A stretch of 64,000 nt of DNA from Iris pallida (GCA_029216955.1 JANAVB010042357.1:1-64000); one strand, 5' to 3'; positions 23,251-35,330 are shown, counted from the first letter of the stretch. The notes: a model not told the origin generated them from the letters alone. Made by a program: numbers and translations.

Positions 23251-23849
23251 AGACAGAAGATTTCTTTTGCATGATTGGGAAAACCATGTATCTTGATTCG
23301 CAATCCATTCCCTTAAATTCCTTGAAGCACCTAGATCATTTCTTAAAACTTCTTGTTTTCTATTTTTGAACCTTGGGTGATTCGGGATGTACCACTAAAG
23401 ATTGTTCATATTCTAGAATCTTGTTCGTAACCCTGTTTTATTCAAGATCTCATGTTCGATAATTTGTTTCATATTCATTGTTCATGACTTTATTTTCTAC
23501 AGATTGATTTCTATTTGAGAAGTTGGTTCTCTATTTAAACCTTGTTCTATTCAGGACTTATTTGAGATTCTGCCATATTTGAGACATTGTTTGGATATTC
23601 TATCTTCTATTCCTGATTTTATTTCTTATTCGAAACCTTGTTCACTTTCAAAATTGTGTTTGAGTCTTGCTCCTATTCGAGGTTTCGTTTGAAGGTTCGT
23701 TTTCTATGTTGAGATTTTGACTTATCTTCTATTAAGTTTTGTTTTCTATTTGTGACTCAAGAATTTGTTTCTGTTCATGACTCGTTTGACCCGTTTCTTA
23801 TTTGAGATTCTGTTTGTTTCATATCCACCATTCGATGCTTGTTTCCTAT
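23251..23849 (+). other. T-rich spacer after gag
   Basis: There is no ORF of note. The stretch is a loose repeat of phrases such as TTCTATTTGAGATT, TTGTTC and CATGA with a strong strand bias to T. It may be the decayed region between gag and the next domain, or the flank of the truncated element that follows. Confidence 0.4.
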
Positions 23850-25000
23850 AATGCCTGTGTTCGTATTACGTATTATTGGAATACGTGTACGTATTTTATT
23901 CTTGTATTGCATGATTCCTTGCTTAGCTCTTCCTTCATGGCTTGGTTATTCTTGGTTCGGGTTGGCTTGGTTCGGTTTGGGATTGCTATTTGGTTCATTA
24001 AGAACCAAGGGGTGAACCCCCTACCTACCACCACCACTACCATTTATTAGCCCTCTTCATTCTCTCTCTTCATTTCATCTTCTTCCTCATTTACTTCCTT
24101 ACCTACCGAGAGAGGGAGAGAGAGGTCTAGGCAAGTGCAACTTGCTTCATGGAGGAACTCCAATTTTATTGCTTCATTCTCTTCCTTATAGCTTTTTAAC
24201 TTACTTTAGAACTTGGCATTTTCACTTTCCATGGCTAGATTCTTGTAGATCTATATTACTTTATTTTCGGATTTCTTGGGTCTTGATCTACTTAATCTAG
24301 TTATTTTCGAGTTTTGATGGTTCCATGATTGTAGAGAATCTCGTTCTACCCCATTTTGACCTATGGAAGTTCGGATTTGGGTTCCGAATGATGGAATTAT
24401 GGAGCTTGAGGACTTGGCTCTCTGGTGTTCTTCTCAGAAATTGGAGAAGAAGAACAGTACTTGACTTGACCGCATGAACATTTCATGCGGCAAGTGTTCC
24501 CTGAGCCGCATGGACTTTTCCCACTTGGCCGCATATGCGCCCTTGTACTCTTCTGAGCCGCATAAATTATCGTAGCCGCATGAGCCCCCCACTTGAGTCG
24601 CAGCCGCACAGGCGCGTGACCCGCTTCCGCTTAAGCTCCGCTCCTACCTGCGCCGCATGGACTCGATTGATTGAGCCGCATGGACTCGATTGATTGAGCC
24701 GTATGGACTCAATTAATCGGGCCGCATGGATCCAATTGATTCCAGCCGCATGGGTTTTGAACCCTGCGCTGTATGGATTCGATTGATCTAAGCCGCATGG
24801 GGCCATGTACATCCTCAGCCGCATGCGCCCTCGTCCCCTTGGCCGCAGGCGCCCTTGCTCCCTTCAGCCGCATGCGCCCCCTTCTTGGCCGCATGGAATC
24901 TAGTGATTGGCCGCATGCGCTTTCTAATTGGGCCCCATGAGTCTTACCCTTTCTTGACCGCATATGCTTTAGCAGCATGGCTCTTCTATAGTCCTGAATA
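23850..25000 (+). repeat. truncated LTR related to the 2016-15143 family
   Basis: From about 23850 the order of blocks matches the tandem element's LTR: TACGTATT-rich start, GGCTTGGTT stretch, ACCACCACCACT, the AGTGCAACTTGCTTCATGGA block near 24133, and then a GCCGCAT array (about 24465-24975, roughly 17 copies including variants). It stops at 25000, where Sirevirus tail sequence begins, so the remaining two thirds of the LTR are missing. The left border is approximate. Confidence 0.65.
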
Positions 25001-25535
25001 TTGATTTCAGTTATTTAGTTTCTTATGGATTTATGTAGCTGGTTATGTACTCTGTTTATGAGTTGGTCACTTGGTTTGGTGGATGACATTATCTGTCTTT
25101 ATTATCATTTTATTTCAGTGACTTATTTTGCTTAGTATTTCACTGTTTCTTCTCTGCTTGGTGTGGTTGCATTACTATTCATTGCCTCTTTATATTGCTA
25201 ACTGCCAAAAGGGGGAGAAATAATGTATATTTTTGTGCTTATTTTGCTTTTGGGAGATATTATCTATCAGGCCACTGGTTCTATGCATTCGTATATCTGT
25301 GTATATCTGTACTTCTTGCTCTGGAAAATATTATCTATCAGATCACAGGTACTACGCATTTTGTACGGGGGAGAGCTATAGCTTCTAGCTCGACACCGTT
25401 CATGGTTTACGGGGGAGCTATTTTCTCTTAGCTCAGGCATCGTTTATGGGGGAGCTATGTTACAATCAACTGTGTCCAGGTATGAATATTGAAATATACA
25501 TATATTATTTTGTCAATTATCAATATGGGGGAGAT
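25001..25535 (+). repeat. extra copy of the Sirevirus 3' tail
   Basis: This stretch is almost identical to 33654-34184, the non-coding tail just upstream of the Sirevirus 3' LTR. It contains five polypurine-like GGGGGAG motifs (near 25210, 25374, 25408, 25446 and 25527). Its presence upstream of the 5' LTR means that part of a second Sirevirus copy, sharing that LTR, lies here, truncated on its left. Confidence 0.85.
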
Positions 25536-26481
25536 TGTTGACACAAAGTCACAGTCAACCAAATATTGACTACATTGACCAAATAATATTTGTATTAATT
25601 CAATACGACACACGACGATTGCATTCAGTTCAAGACAGATGACAGCTTAGTCTCCGGCTCTCAGTGTGTTCTGGAGTCTGTATTTTATAATTTCATTGAG
25701 TCTAGATTTATGTACTCTGAGTCTTGCTGAGCTCTTGGAACTTAGTCTATAACCTACCCAAAATCCCAAGCTCCACTGAACCAAAAACTGCCCACTGGTC
25801 CCCTTAGAACCACTCTGTGCTCTGGAGACAGAGTTCGGGCCGAACTCTGCCTCCACACAGAGTTCGGGCCGAACTCTGTCCCCTAGAAATCAGGAACCCT
25901 AATTTTAGGGATAGCTGGTTGCTAGTTGTCCAACGGCCAAATTTTTGAATATTCCTACCCGAATTCTGGCCGAATTCTGCCTATAAAAACACTATAAATA
26001 GGGCATGAATTCTCTCATTTCAATCCATCCAATCTTCTCTTCTCTTCTCTCTTATAAGCTCAATAAGCCATACCCTTCCCATCTACTAGCCACAAGCCTC
26101 CTAAGTCCCGAGTGCTCAGCATCTCTCAGTTAGGATTCTTGTGCAAGAGTCGAAGAAGTCGCTTGGACAATTCCAAGCAAATCGCCACTGCGATCCTCTG
26201 TTAAGAAGTTGACGTGCTCTTCTGAAGAAAAGGCACGGGTTGTAAACTACTATTTCACAAATAGTGGATTTAATCCTGAGCTAGAGTTCTCAGGCCTGGA
26301 CTAGTCCTCCACGAGGGAAACCAGGTTAAAATCGCTGTGTTTGCGTATGCTCTTCTGCTCTTCATTTATTTTCCGCACTTTACTCTGATTATTTATTGTT
26401 GGTGAAAGAGTTATTTTTAATTGGCTATTTTCTCTATAAACTCTATTCACCCCCCCTCTAGAGTTGCCAAACTGTTCTTCA
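25536..26481 (+). repeat. Sirevirus 5' LTR
   Basis: The LTR runs from TGTTGACAC to TTCTTCA. Near its start three W-box motifs (TTGACC/T, one inverted) fall within 25553-25580. At 25829-25849 and 25858-25878 are two palindromes with 10-bp arms (CAGAGTTCGG/CCGAACTCTG) around one G. Tandem TATA-like boxes follow at about 25981-26000 (CTATAAAAAC, CTATAAATAG). A CT-rich leader follows near 26040. Confidence 0.9.
25981..26000 (+). promoter_or_regulatory. TATA boxes of the Sirevirus LTR
   Basis: CTATAAAAAC followed by ACTATAAATAG lies about 100-150 bases downstream of the palindromes and upstream of a TCTTCTCTTC leader. This is the expected core promoter position. Confidence 0.6.
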
Positions 26482-26483
26482 AT

Positions 26484-26495
26484 TGGTATCAGAGC
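26484..26495 (+). other. primer-binding site (tRNA-iMet)
   Basis: TGGTATCAGAGC lies two bases after the LTR end. Confidence 0.85.
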
Positions 26496-26536
26496 TCTGT
26501 TCTCTTTACAAGGATTAACATCCTAAGAGCTGATCC

Positions 26537-28419
26537 ATGGCAACCACACAATCCTTGATTTCCAATCATGGTGAAGGTCAGTCCACTCATAGGCCTCCCC
26601 TATTTGATGGGACTAACTACACATATTGGAAAACAAGGATGAGCTTCTATCTTAAGTCTCTAGACTTTGACCTGTGGACTGTCGTCACTGACGGTTACAA
26701 AAAGCCCGCCAGGATAGTTGTCGATGGTGACCTCATTGAGAAACCACACGACAAATATTCTGTCGAGGAGAAGAAACAGGCAAGTCTAGATGCTAGGGCT
26801 ATTAATGCTTTATTCTGTGCTATAGACAGGAATGAGTTCAACAGGGTTTCTACTTGCACCACTGCTCATGAAGTATGGAGACTTCTAGAAGTGACGCATG
26901 AAGGAACCACACAGGTCAAGGAATCTAAAATAAGCCGTCTCACTCAAGAATACGAAGCCTTCAAGATGAAGCCAAGTGAGACGATCACTCAAATGATCAC
27001 AGATTCCTCGACATCATCAATCCTCTATCTTCGCTCGGAAAGCAGTACTCAAACCACGAGAAGATTCGTAAGCTGCTCAGAGGGCTACCAAAGATTTGGA
27101 ACCCTAAGGTGACAGCCATCATAGAAGGAAACGATCTCACAACAATGTCAATGGAGACCTTGATGGGTAAGCTTATGACTCACGAGCTTGACCTCAAGGA
27201 CTTCGAAGAGCCTGCTCCGAAGACCAGGGAGATCGCACTCAAAGCTCATCAACGAAGAGCTAATCATGATGAGACCGAAGAAGATAATTCGGATGATGAA
27301 GACCAAGCTCTCATGGTTCGCAACTTCAGGAAATTCCTTCGCTTCAATCGAAGGAAGAAGGAATCTCAAGAAGACGATGAAGAAGAACCAACTTGTTACG
27401 GTTGCAAGAAAACTGGACATGTCCGAAAAGACTGCCCATTCATGAAGAAGAGCAACCGCTATGAGAAGCCATACAAAAAGAACTCATCAAAGAAATATGC
27501 CAACACAGGCATCTGGCATGAAAGTGAAGCAAGTGACTCTGAGGAAGAAAAGGACTCTCCTCAAGATACAGCAAATGTGTGCCTGATGGCAACTTCTAAC
27601 AAGGTATCTAACGAAACTCTGGATGACTTCTCTTTTGATGAACTTGGCGATGCTTTCACTGATTTACTCGATGATCATAAAAAGGTCATCGGTAAATATA
27701 AACATGCCAAGGACAAAATCAAAAGTCTAGAAGATGAGATACAAAGAATTTCCTTACTTCTTGATAATGTTAGAGACACATCACCCACTAATGACACTGA
27801 TGAAGTATCCAAGCTCAAATTAAGCTTGCATGATGCTGAAGCACGTATTGAGCAACAAACTCAAGAAATCACTACACTCAACACGTTGCTTGCTGAAGAA
27901 AAGAGTAGACACAAGATTTCCATGACTAAGATATATGGCTTAAATATTAAGGTTAATGAACTGCAAGCTGTTACCAAAAGATTAGAAACCAAATTGGGTA
28001 AACAGGTTGTTCAACCTCAAACCCAATCACATGAGCACAACACCACTCATGCTAGTCAACCACGTCATTCTCATGCAGCACATAACCATGCATTCATATA
28101 CACAAACTTTCACAAACCACGTGCACGTAAGAACAATTCTCACTCAGTACACAAGCATCATGCACAAAGACACAATCAACAGCACTTCACACATAAAAAT
28201 CTTCATGCCATGCCATATAGACAAAATCATCATGTCATGCCATATAGACAAAATCATCATGCCATGCCATCTAGACAATATCAGCATGTCACTCATCATA
28301 GACAACACCATCACCATGCCACTTATTCCATGCATAATCATCCTCACCATGCTAACTCTTCACATCATGTCCATCCTCATCCTGTTGCTTATAAATATTA
28401 TCTCATACTCCTAGTATAA
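26537..28419 (+). pseudogene. Sirevirus gag, frameshifted
   Basis: The start ATG at 26537 follows the primer-binding site. The N-terminal part is a UBN2-type Copia gag (LFDGTNYTYWKTRM near residues 23-36; WRLLEVTHEGTTQVKESK further on). A single-base frameshift near 27000-27100 moves it to the frame that continues to 28419. That part holds a zinc knuckle (CYGCKKTGHVRKDC near 27394), an acidic stretch, a long coiled coil (about 27690-28000) and a histidine-rich tail with short repeats (about 28020-28390). It would form virus-like particles and bind RNA. Broken, so not functional as read. Confidence 0.8.
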
Positions 28420-28433
28420 ACAAGAATGCTATC

Positions 28434-31400
28434 TGTACTTATTGTGGATTACATGGACACATCTCACCACAGTGCAGAGTTAGAAGACTTGTAGATAAAA
28501 GGATATATGCTTGGTTCCCAAAGACTAACTTTTCAGGACCCTCAAGAACTCGGGTACCAAAGGTCACATCTACTCTTGATGTAGGTGGACCTTCCCTCCT
28601 CAACTGAAAGTAAGTGGATTCTCGATAGTGGATGCTCGCGACATATGACGGGAGACGCAAACCTTTTTGCATCACTATCGATGAAGAGAGAAGGATACGT
28701 ATCCTTCGGTAACAATCTCAAAGGGCACATTATAGGTAATGGTATCATTGGTCATCCTCCCTCTCCTGTAATAAAGGATGTCTGCCTAGTGACCGAGTTA
28801 AAGCATAACCTGCTCAGCATTAGTCATCTTGCTGATCATGGATATGACATTAACTTTGGACAAAACAGTTGCTACATCTATGATAGGTCAACAGGAGACA
28901 TTGCTTTTGAAGGGAAAAGAGAGGATAACATCTATATTTTCTATTTCTATAAATACTAACAATGCAGGTAGATGTTTATATGCCCACAAAGACGAACGAC
29001 TACTTTGGCACCAGCGTCTTGGTCACGCCAACATGGATGCTATATCCAGGCTTTCTACCAAGAAGCTAGTGAGAGGATTGCCTGACATCACATTCAAAAA
29101 GGACACGGTATGTGCCGAATGTGAACTAAACAAGGCAACAAAATCCTCGTTTCATTCCATCAACTCTGTAAGTACTACTAGACCCTTGCAACTACTTCAT
29201 ATGGATTTATTTGGTCCTAGTAGAATAGCTAGCCTTGGTGGCAAACTGTATGCATTTGTTATTGTTGATGATTTTTCGAGATTTACTTGGGTTTTCTTTC
29301 TCGCTAATAAGAGCGATGCTATTTCTGCTTTCAAAGTTTTTGTAAAGAAAGTTCAAAACGAAAAAGGCTACATGATTACTCGAATCCGAAGTGATCATGG
29401 AGGCGAATTCGTAAATTATGATTTTGAAAGTTTTTGTAATACAAATGGTTTTGATCATGAATTTTCTTGTCCTAGAACTCCTCAACAAAATGGTGTTGTG
29501 GAGCGGAAGAATAGAACTCTCGGCGATATGGCCAGAGTCATGTTGAATAAATTTTCACTTCCGAAATACTTTTGGGCAGAAGCTGTTAGTACAGCATGCC
29601 ATATTTTGAATAGGGTGCTGATTCGTCCCATTACGAAGAAAACACCCTATGAGCTTTGGTTTGGGAGAACCCCCAATGTTTCTTATTTTAAAGTTTTTGG
29701 TTGTAGATGTTTTATCCTTAACACCAAAGACAACTTAGGCAAATTTGATGCCAAAGCTGACGATGGTATCTTTCTTGGTTATGCCGCCAAGAGTAAGGGA
29801 TATAGAGTTTTCAATAAACGCTCACTTATTGTGGAAGAGTCAACAAATGTGACTTTTGATGAAGACAACAGTGCAGCAAGTACTCTTGATGATGACGTTG
29901 AGCCATCAACTTCTACTCCAATGAATACTTCAACCGAAACTAATTCTCTGGAGGGTTTGCCTAAGAAATTCTCTTTCAAACCTTCTCATCCAGAAAATTT
30001 AGTTATAGGAGAAGTTTCACGTGGAGTAACTACTAGATCATCACTAAGAGACTCTGTTGCTAGCACTGCCTTCATTTCACAAGTAGAGCCTAAAAACATT
30101 TCTGAAGCTTTTAATGATGAATTTTGGATTTCTGCTATGCAAGAAGAACTCAACCAATTCGAGAGAAGCCAAGTATGGGAACTCGTTCCTAGACCGGTTA
30201 ATCACTCTATAATTGGTACTAAATGGGTTTTTAGAAACAAAGTAAATGAAGATGGTTCAGTCACACGTAACAAAGCTCGTCTAGTAGCTCAAGGATACAA
30301 CCAAGAGGAAGGTATCGACTACGATGAGACGTATGCTCCTGTTGCTAGACTAGAATCCAGGATGCTTTGTGCTTTTGCTAATTTTCAAAACTTTAAATTA
30401 TTTCAAATGGATGTGAAAAGTGCTTTCTGAATGGTTTTATTAAGGAGGAAGTTTATGTAAAACAACCTCCTGGCTTTGAAAATCACAAATTTCCCGACCA
30501 CGTGTTCAAGCTAAAGAAAGCACTTTATGGCCTCAAACAAGCCCCCAGAGCTTGGTATGAAAGGCTAAGTAGCTTCTTACTTGAGAAAGGTTTTTCAAAA
30601 GGGAAAATTGACACAACACTGTTTATAAAATCTTTTAAAGACACTATTCTGTTGATTCAAATTTATGTTGATGATATTATTTTTGGGTCTACTGATGAAA
30701 CTCTTTGTCAAGAATTTGCCAAGTGTATGCAGACAGAATTTGAGATGAGCATGATGGGAGAGCTCAACTACTTTCTTGGCCTGCAAGTAAAGCAACTGGC
30801 AAATGGAACTTTCATCTGTCAATCGAAGTATACCAAGGACATGCTGAAGAAGTTCGACCTTGACAACGTCAAACCAATTAGCACGCCAATGGCTACTTCA
30901 ACCAAACTCGAACCAGATGAGAGCGGCAAACCCGTTGATCAACGTAAGTATCGAGGTATGATAGGCAGCTTACTTTATTTAACTGCTAGTCGCCCCGATA
31001 TCATGTTTAGTGTTTGCCTATGTGCTAGATATCAAGCAAATCCTAAGGAATCTCACATGACCGCGGTTAAGCGTATCTTTCGATACCTTAAGGGTACGGT
31101 TACAGTGGGCCTATGGTATCCCAAGTCAACATCATTTGACCTCATCGGTTACTCTGATGCTGACTTTGCTGGATGCAAGGTCGACCGTAAAAGTACGAGC
31201 GGCACGTGTCATTTGTTAGGAAAGGCTTTAGTCTCATGGTTTAGCAAGAAGCAGAACTCTGTCGCACTATCCACAACAGAAGCTGAATACATAGCAGCTG
31301 GGCGTTGTTGTGCACAGATTCTGTGGATGAAGCAAACCCTTGAAGACTATAAGTTATCTTTCATGCATATTCCTATATTCTGTGACAATACTAGTGCCAT

Positions 31401-31617
31401 CAATTTGACTAAGAACCCTGTCTGCCACTCACGCACTAAACACATTGAGATCAGACACCACTTTTTGCGTGATCATCAGCAAAATGGCACGATTAACTTA
31501 GAATTTATTGACACTGATCATCAGCTAGCAGATTTCTTTACTAAGCCATTATCCGAAGAGCGCTTCAATTTTCTTTGTCGTGAACTCGGAATTTTGGATG
31601 AAGCAGTTATAAGTTGA
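28434..31617 (+). pseudogene. Sirevirus pol (PR-INT-RT-RH), frameshifted
   Basis: A second zinc knuckle (CTYCGLHGHISPQC, 28434-28475) leads into protease (LDSGCSRHMTGD near 28620). Next come the GAG-pre-integrase zinc domain (WHQRLGHANM near 29006, C..C later), the integrase core with its acidic residues in HMDLFGP, RSDHGGEF and VVERKNRT, reverse transcriptase with LYGLKQAPRAW and the catalytic YVDD at 30664-30675, and RNase H (DADFAGCKVDRKSTSG, TEAEY). Copia order is clear. Frame changes near 28420, 28590, 28945 and 30425 break it. All appear to be single-base indels. The ORF ends at a stop at 31615-31617. Confidence 0.85.
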
Positions 31618-32355
31618 GACTTACTTGCGTAAATATCGAGTATATTTTGATTCTTTTATGACAAATTTATTATGGGTACAAGCCGAAAGGGTCCTTCTGA
31701 CAAAAAGGCGTAAAAGCCTAAGCGACACGGTGCACTAGTCCTCAGGACTACCGCTAGCTGGGATCCGGCCCCTGCAGCTAACCCATGGCAAATTTGAAAT
31801 ACTGAATTACAATATATTTCCTTATTTATTATATGGTGTGTTACGATTTATTATTGCCAAATTGATCTTCCTAAAGTTCATTCTGACCATTGTGAATCTC
31901 TCTATGTACTTTATTGGGTTTATCAAAATTGTATCTCTTTTTGTTCAACACTTAATCATTTTTCAGCCCAACTTTTGTTCTGGACCACTGATCCAGAACT
32001 CGGGCCGAACTCTGCCCCTAACAGAGTTCGGGCCGAGTTCGGTCCCTAGGTTCCAGAATCGGGATCTGGCTCTGCCGTTGGATCTATTCCAATCCAATGG
32101 TCACTATTCTACCCGACCAAAGACAAAGCCCTACTTTATGTCGGGATTCCTTCTCTTTCCTCCCATATTTCTTTCTTCTCCACCTCTTCCATCATCTTCC
32201 TTCCAAACCCTAACCCTAGTTCTTGATCTAGAGGGCTCTATTTCCTCTCAAAATCAAGGAAAAGGGGTTTTTCAACGTTCTCTTCAACTGTTTGACATTA
32301 TTTTCAGGTATAACTCTCTCTTTCTCTCCATTTCAAGTTATCCAATTTCTTGCAA
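31618..32355 (+). other. spacer between pol and the extra ORF
   Basis: There is no ORF of note. Near 31990-32045 it repeats, in altered form, the same GTTCGGGCCGAA palindromic motif as the LTR. A CT-rich tract and a possible splice acceptor (TTATTTTCAG at 32308) precede the next ATG at 32356, which would suit expression of the extra ORF from a spliced RNA. That is speculation. Confidence 0.45.
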
Positions 32356-33602
32356 ATGGCTCCACGCTTGCCCAATCGTGGGAAGAGGATCCGAACCGAG
32401 GGTGCTTCCTCTTCGAATCCTCCTCCTCCGATTGAACAAGTAGTTGAACAACACCCCATTCATCCGTTGTTCAATGCCGAGTCCCGATGACCCTAACACA
32501 TACGACGACCGTCTATTTGTATCGCTAGACGCCTCTAATGAATGGTTTAGCGATTTTAGGACTCGTCCGGTGTTTGGGGGCCATCCCATCAATTTCACAA
32601 TATTTTCTCAATATGCATCTTTATTTCGTGATCTTTGTTTGGATGAACTAGTTGCTTCCAATTCTGTCATTTACCATAGTGCAATCCAAATGTTCTACTG
32701 TAATCTGACTCACGATGCAACCCACATCTATTCCCGGGTTGCTGGCATTAACATTGCCTTCAATGATTCTGAGTTGGGAGACTTTCTTGCTCTCCCGGAT
32801 CTTGATGTGTGGGACAAGCTTGTGGAAGCACGTCAACTTCAATTTGTTGGCGATACTTCCCTTGAAGGATTCAAGGAGGATTTATGTGCTCCTAACGTAA
32901 GTCCTCGCAAGCTAAAGGCCAAGCATCTCACCCTACTTTTATGAACTTCATCGCATCGTGTTCAATACTATCTTGCCCAAGGCTGGCTCAACAGATGAAG
33001 TCACTTATCTTGAGATCTCCGCCTTATATCATCTCCACTATCGTATTCCATTCAACTTTCCACGGACTATGATGGATTGGATGATCAACTGTCGGAAGAA
33101 ACCAAGAGCTTTGGTTTATCCTCTCTATCTTCCTTTAGTTTTTCGTGCTTTCATCATTCCTATCCATGATTGTCCGTTCCTGCCTGCACCTGCTTTTCTA
33201 TCCAAAGCACGACGCCTTCAGCCTGTCGCTGCTTCTGAGTCATCTGAGCATTCTGCTGATGAGGAGCCTGACGCCCCTCCTCTTGGTCAGGATGCACCAC
33301 CTCCACCTGCCACTCTTGACTCCATCCAGACCATGCTCCGGGAACGTTTCGACTTGGAGGACGATCGGTGGGCTCAGATGGACTACCGCACTACCCTGCA
33401 GATGAGTGCACTTAGCAACTCGCTGCATGATATTCGGTACTCCATGTCCCATCATCCTGCTATGCCCATTCCCATGCAGCGGGATCCCGATCGTGAGGGT
33501 TATCGCATTGATGATCCGTGGGTCTTGCGTTACCTGGATCCGGGTGCTGCTTTTGTGGATCCCAGACGCTCAGACACTCCCGGACCATCTCGTGCTCCGT
33601 GA
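32356..33602 (+). pseudogene. Sirevirus extra ORF after pol (env-like position)
   Basis: The ATG at 32356 opens a basic N-terminus (RLPNRGKRIR). The frame shifts at about 32485 and again at about 32945, and the ORF ends at 33600-33602. The middle part (FYCNLTHDATHIYSRVAG and neighbours) resembles the plant transposon-protein domain found in extra ORFs of several plant retroelements. The C-terminal part is acidic and proline-rich, then amphipathic. I see no signal peptide or membrane segment, so although SIRE elements carry an env-like gene here, nothing supports an envelope function. Product unknown. Confidence 0.6.
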
Positions 33603-33653
33603 TGGAGATTGGCTACCATCTGCTGCTGCTACTGATGATGATCTTAGTTACTT

Positions 33654-34184
33654 TTGATTTCAGTTATTTAGTTTCTTATGGATTTATGTAGCTGGTTTAT
33701 GTACTCTGTTTATGAGTTGGTCACTTGGTTTGGTGGATGACATTATCTGTCTTTATTCATTTTATTTCAGTGACTTATTTTGCTTAGTATTCACTGTTTC
33801 TTCTCTGCTTGGTGTGGTTGCATTACTATTCATTGCCTCTTTATATTGCTAACTGCCAAAAGGGGGAGAAAAATGTATATTTTTGTGCTTGTTTTGCTTT
33901 TGGGAGATATTATCTATCAGGCCACTGGTTCTATGCATTCGTATATCTGTGTATATCTGTACTTCTTGCTCTGGAAAATATTATCTATCAGATCACAGGT
34001 ACTACGCATTTTGTACGGGGGAGAGCTATAGCTTCTAGCTCGACACCGTTCATGGTTTACGGGGGAGCTATTTTCTCTTAGCTCAGGCATCGTTTATGGG
34101 GGAGCTATGTTACAATCAACTGTGTCCAGGTATGAATATTGAAATATACATATATTATTTGTCAATTATCAATATGGGGGAGAT
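33654..34184 (+). repeat. Sirevirus 3' tail with five polypurine tracts
   Basis: GGGGGAG motifs recur near 33860, 34017, 34060, 34097 and 34175. The last (ATATGGGGGAGAT) abuts the LTR and is the functional candidate. Multiple polypurine tracts are known in Sireviruses. The same tail is duplicated at 25001-25535. Confidence 0.8.
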
Positions 34185-35127
34185 TGTTGACACAAAGTCA
34201 CAGTCAACCAAATATTGACTACATTGACCAAATAATATTTGTATTAATTCAATACGACACACGACGATTGCATTCAGTTCAAGACAGATGACAGCTTAGT
34301 CTCCGGCTCTCAGTGTGTTCTGGAGTCTGTATTTTATAATTTCATTGAGTCTAGATTTATGTACTCTGAGTCTTGCTGAGCTCTTGGAACTTAGTCTATA
34401 ACCTACCCAAAATCCCAAGCTCCACTGAACCAAAAACTGCCCACTGGTCCCCTTAGAACCACTCTGTGCTCTGGAGACAGAGTTCGGGCCGAACTCTGCC
34501 TCCACACAGAGTTCGGGCCGAACTCTGTTCCCTAGAAATCAGGAACCCTAATTTAGGGATAGCTGGTTGCTAGTTGTCCAACGGCCAAATTTTTGAATAT
34601 TCCTACCCGAATTCTGGCCGAATTCTGCCTATAAAAACTATAAATAGGGCATGAATTCTCTCATTTCAATCCATCCAATCTTCTCTTCTCTTCTCTCTTA
34701 TAAGTCCAATAAGCCATACCCTTCCCATCTACTAGCCACAAGCCTCCTAAGTCCCGAGTGCTCAGCATCTCTCAGTTAGGATTCTTGTGCAAGAGTCGAA
34801 GAAGTCGCTTGGACAATTCCAAGCAAATCGCCACTGCGATCCTCTGTTAAGAAGTTGACGTGCTCTTCTGAAGAAAAGGCACGGGTTGTAAACTACTATT
34901 TCACAAATAGTGGATTTAATCCTGAGCTAGAGTTCTCAGGCCTGGACTAGTCCTCCACGAGGGAAACCAGGTTAAAATCGCTGTGTTTGCGTATGCTCTT
35001 CTGCTCTTCATTTATTTTCCGCACTTTACTCTGATTATTTATTGTTGGTGAAAGAGTTATTTTTAATTGGCTATTTTTCTCTATAAACTCTATTCACCCC
35101 CCTCTAGAGTTGCCAAACTGTTCTTCA
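34185..35127 (+). repeat. Sirevirus 3' LTR
   Basis: This 943-bp partner of 25536-26481 differs from it by only about half a dozen small changes, mostly one- or two-base gaps. The palindromes and W-boxes are preserved. It is followed by ATCTTGTCC with no visible matching 5-bp duplication on the far left side, consistent with loss of the original left flank. Confidence 0.9.
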
Positions 35128-35330
35128 ATCTTGTCCTAGTCCACTTGTGTTAAACTATTGATTTTTTATCGTACTTAATAGTTGTGTCTTCATGATTTTG
35201 CTCCTCTAAGTTGTAATTGTAACTTCATTCTATCTCGTGCCTACTTGATTCTTGATCATTGTTAGATTGTGTTATTCCAACTTCTTGTGTGTAATTATCG
35301 TACATGATCTCAAGGCCTGGAGTTCGCAGT
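35128..35330 (+). other. short T-rich spacer
   Basis: This T-rich, non-coding stretch resembles 23251-23849 in composition. It is probably chromovirus or other flank exposed at the right side of the Sirevirus insertion. I see no feature in it. Confidence 0.35.

Larger units (their letters stand above)
25536..35127 (+). mobile_element. Sirevirus-type Copia element
   Basis: Two LTRs (25536-26481 and 34185-35127) differ at only a handful of positions. They enclose a primer-binding site for tRNA-iMet, gag with a zinc knuckle, pol in the Copia order (protease, integrase, reverse transcriptase, RNase H), and an additional ORF after pol with multiple polypurine tracts before the 3' LTR. The extra ORF, repeated polypurine tracts and palindromes in the LTR are features known from the SIRE/Maximus (Sirevirus) lineage. 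The coding region carries several single-base frameshifts despite very similar LTRs. Confidence 0.85.

Noticed and set aside
23850..25000. This segment as the 3' LTR of the chromovirus whose gag precedes it
   Set aside because: The chromovirus already has matching LTRs at both ends with a shared GAGGC duplication, and no purine tract precedes 23850.
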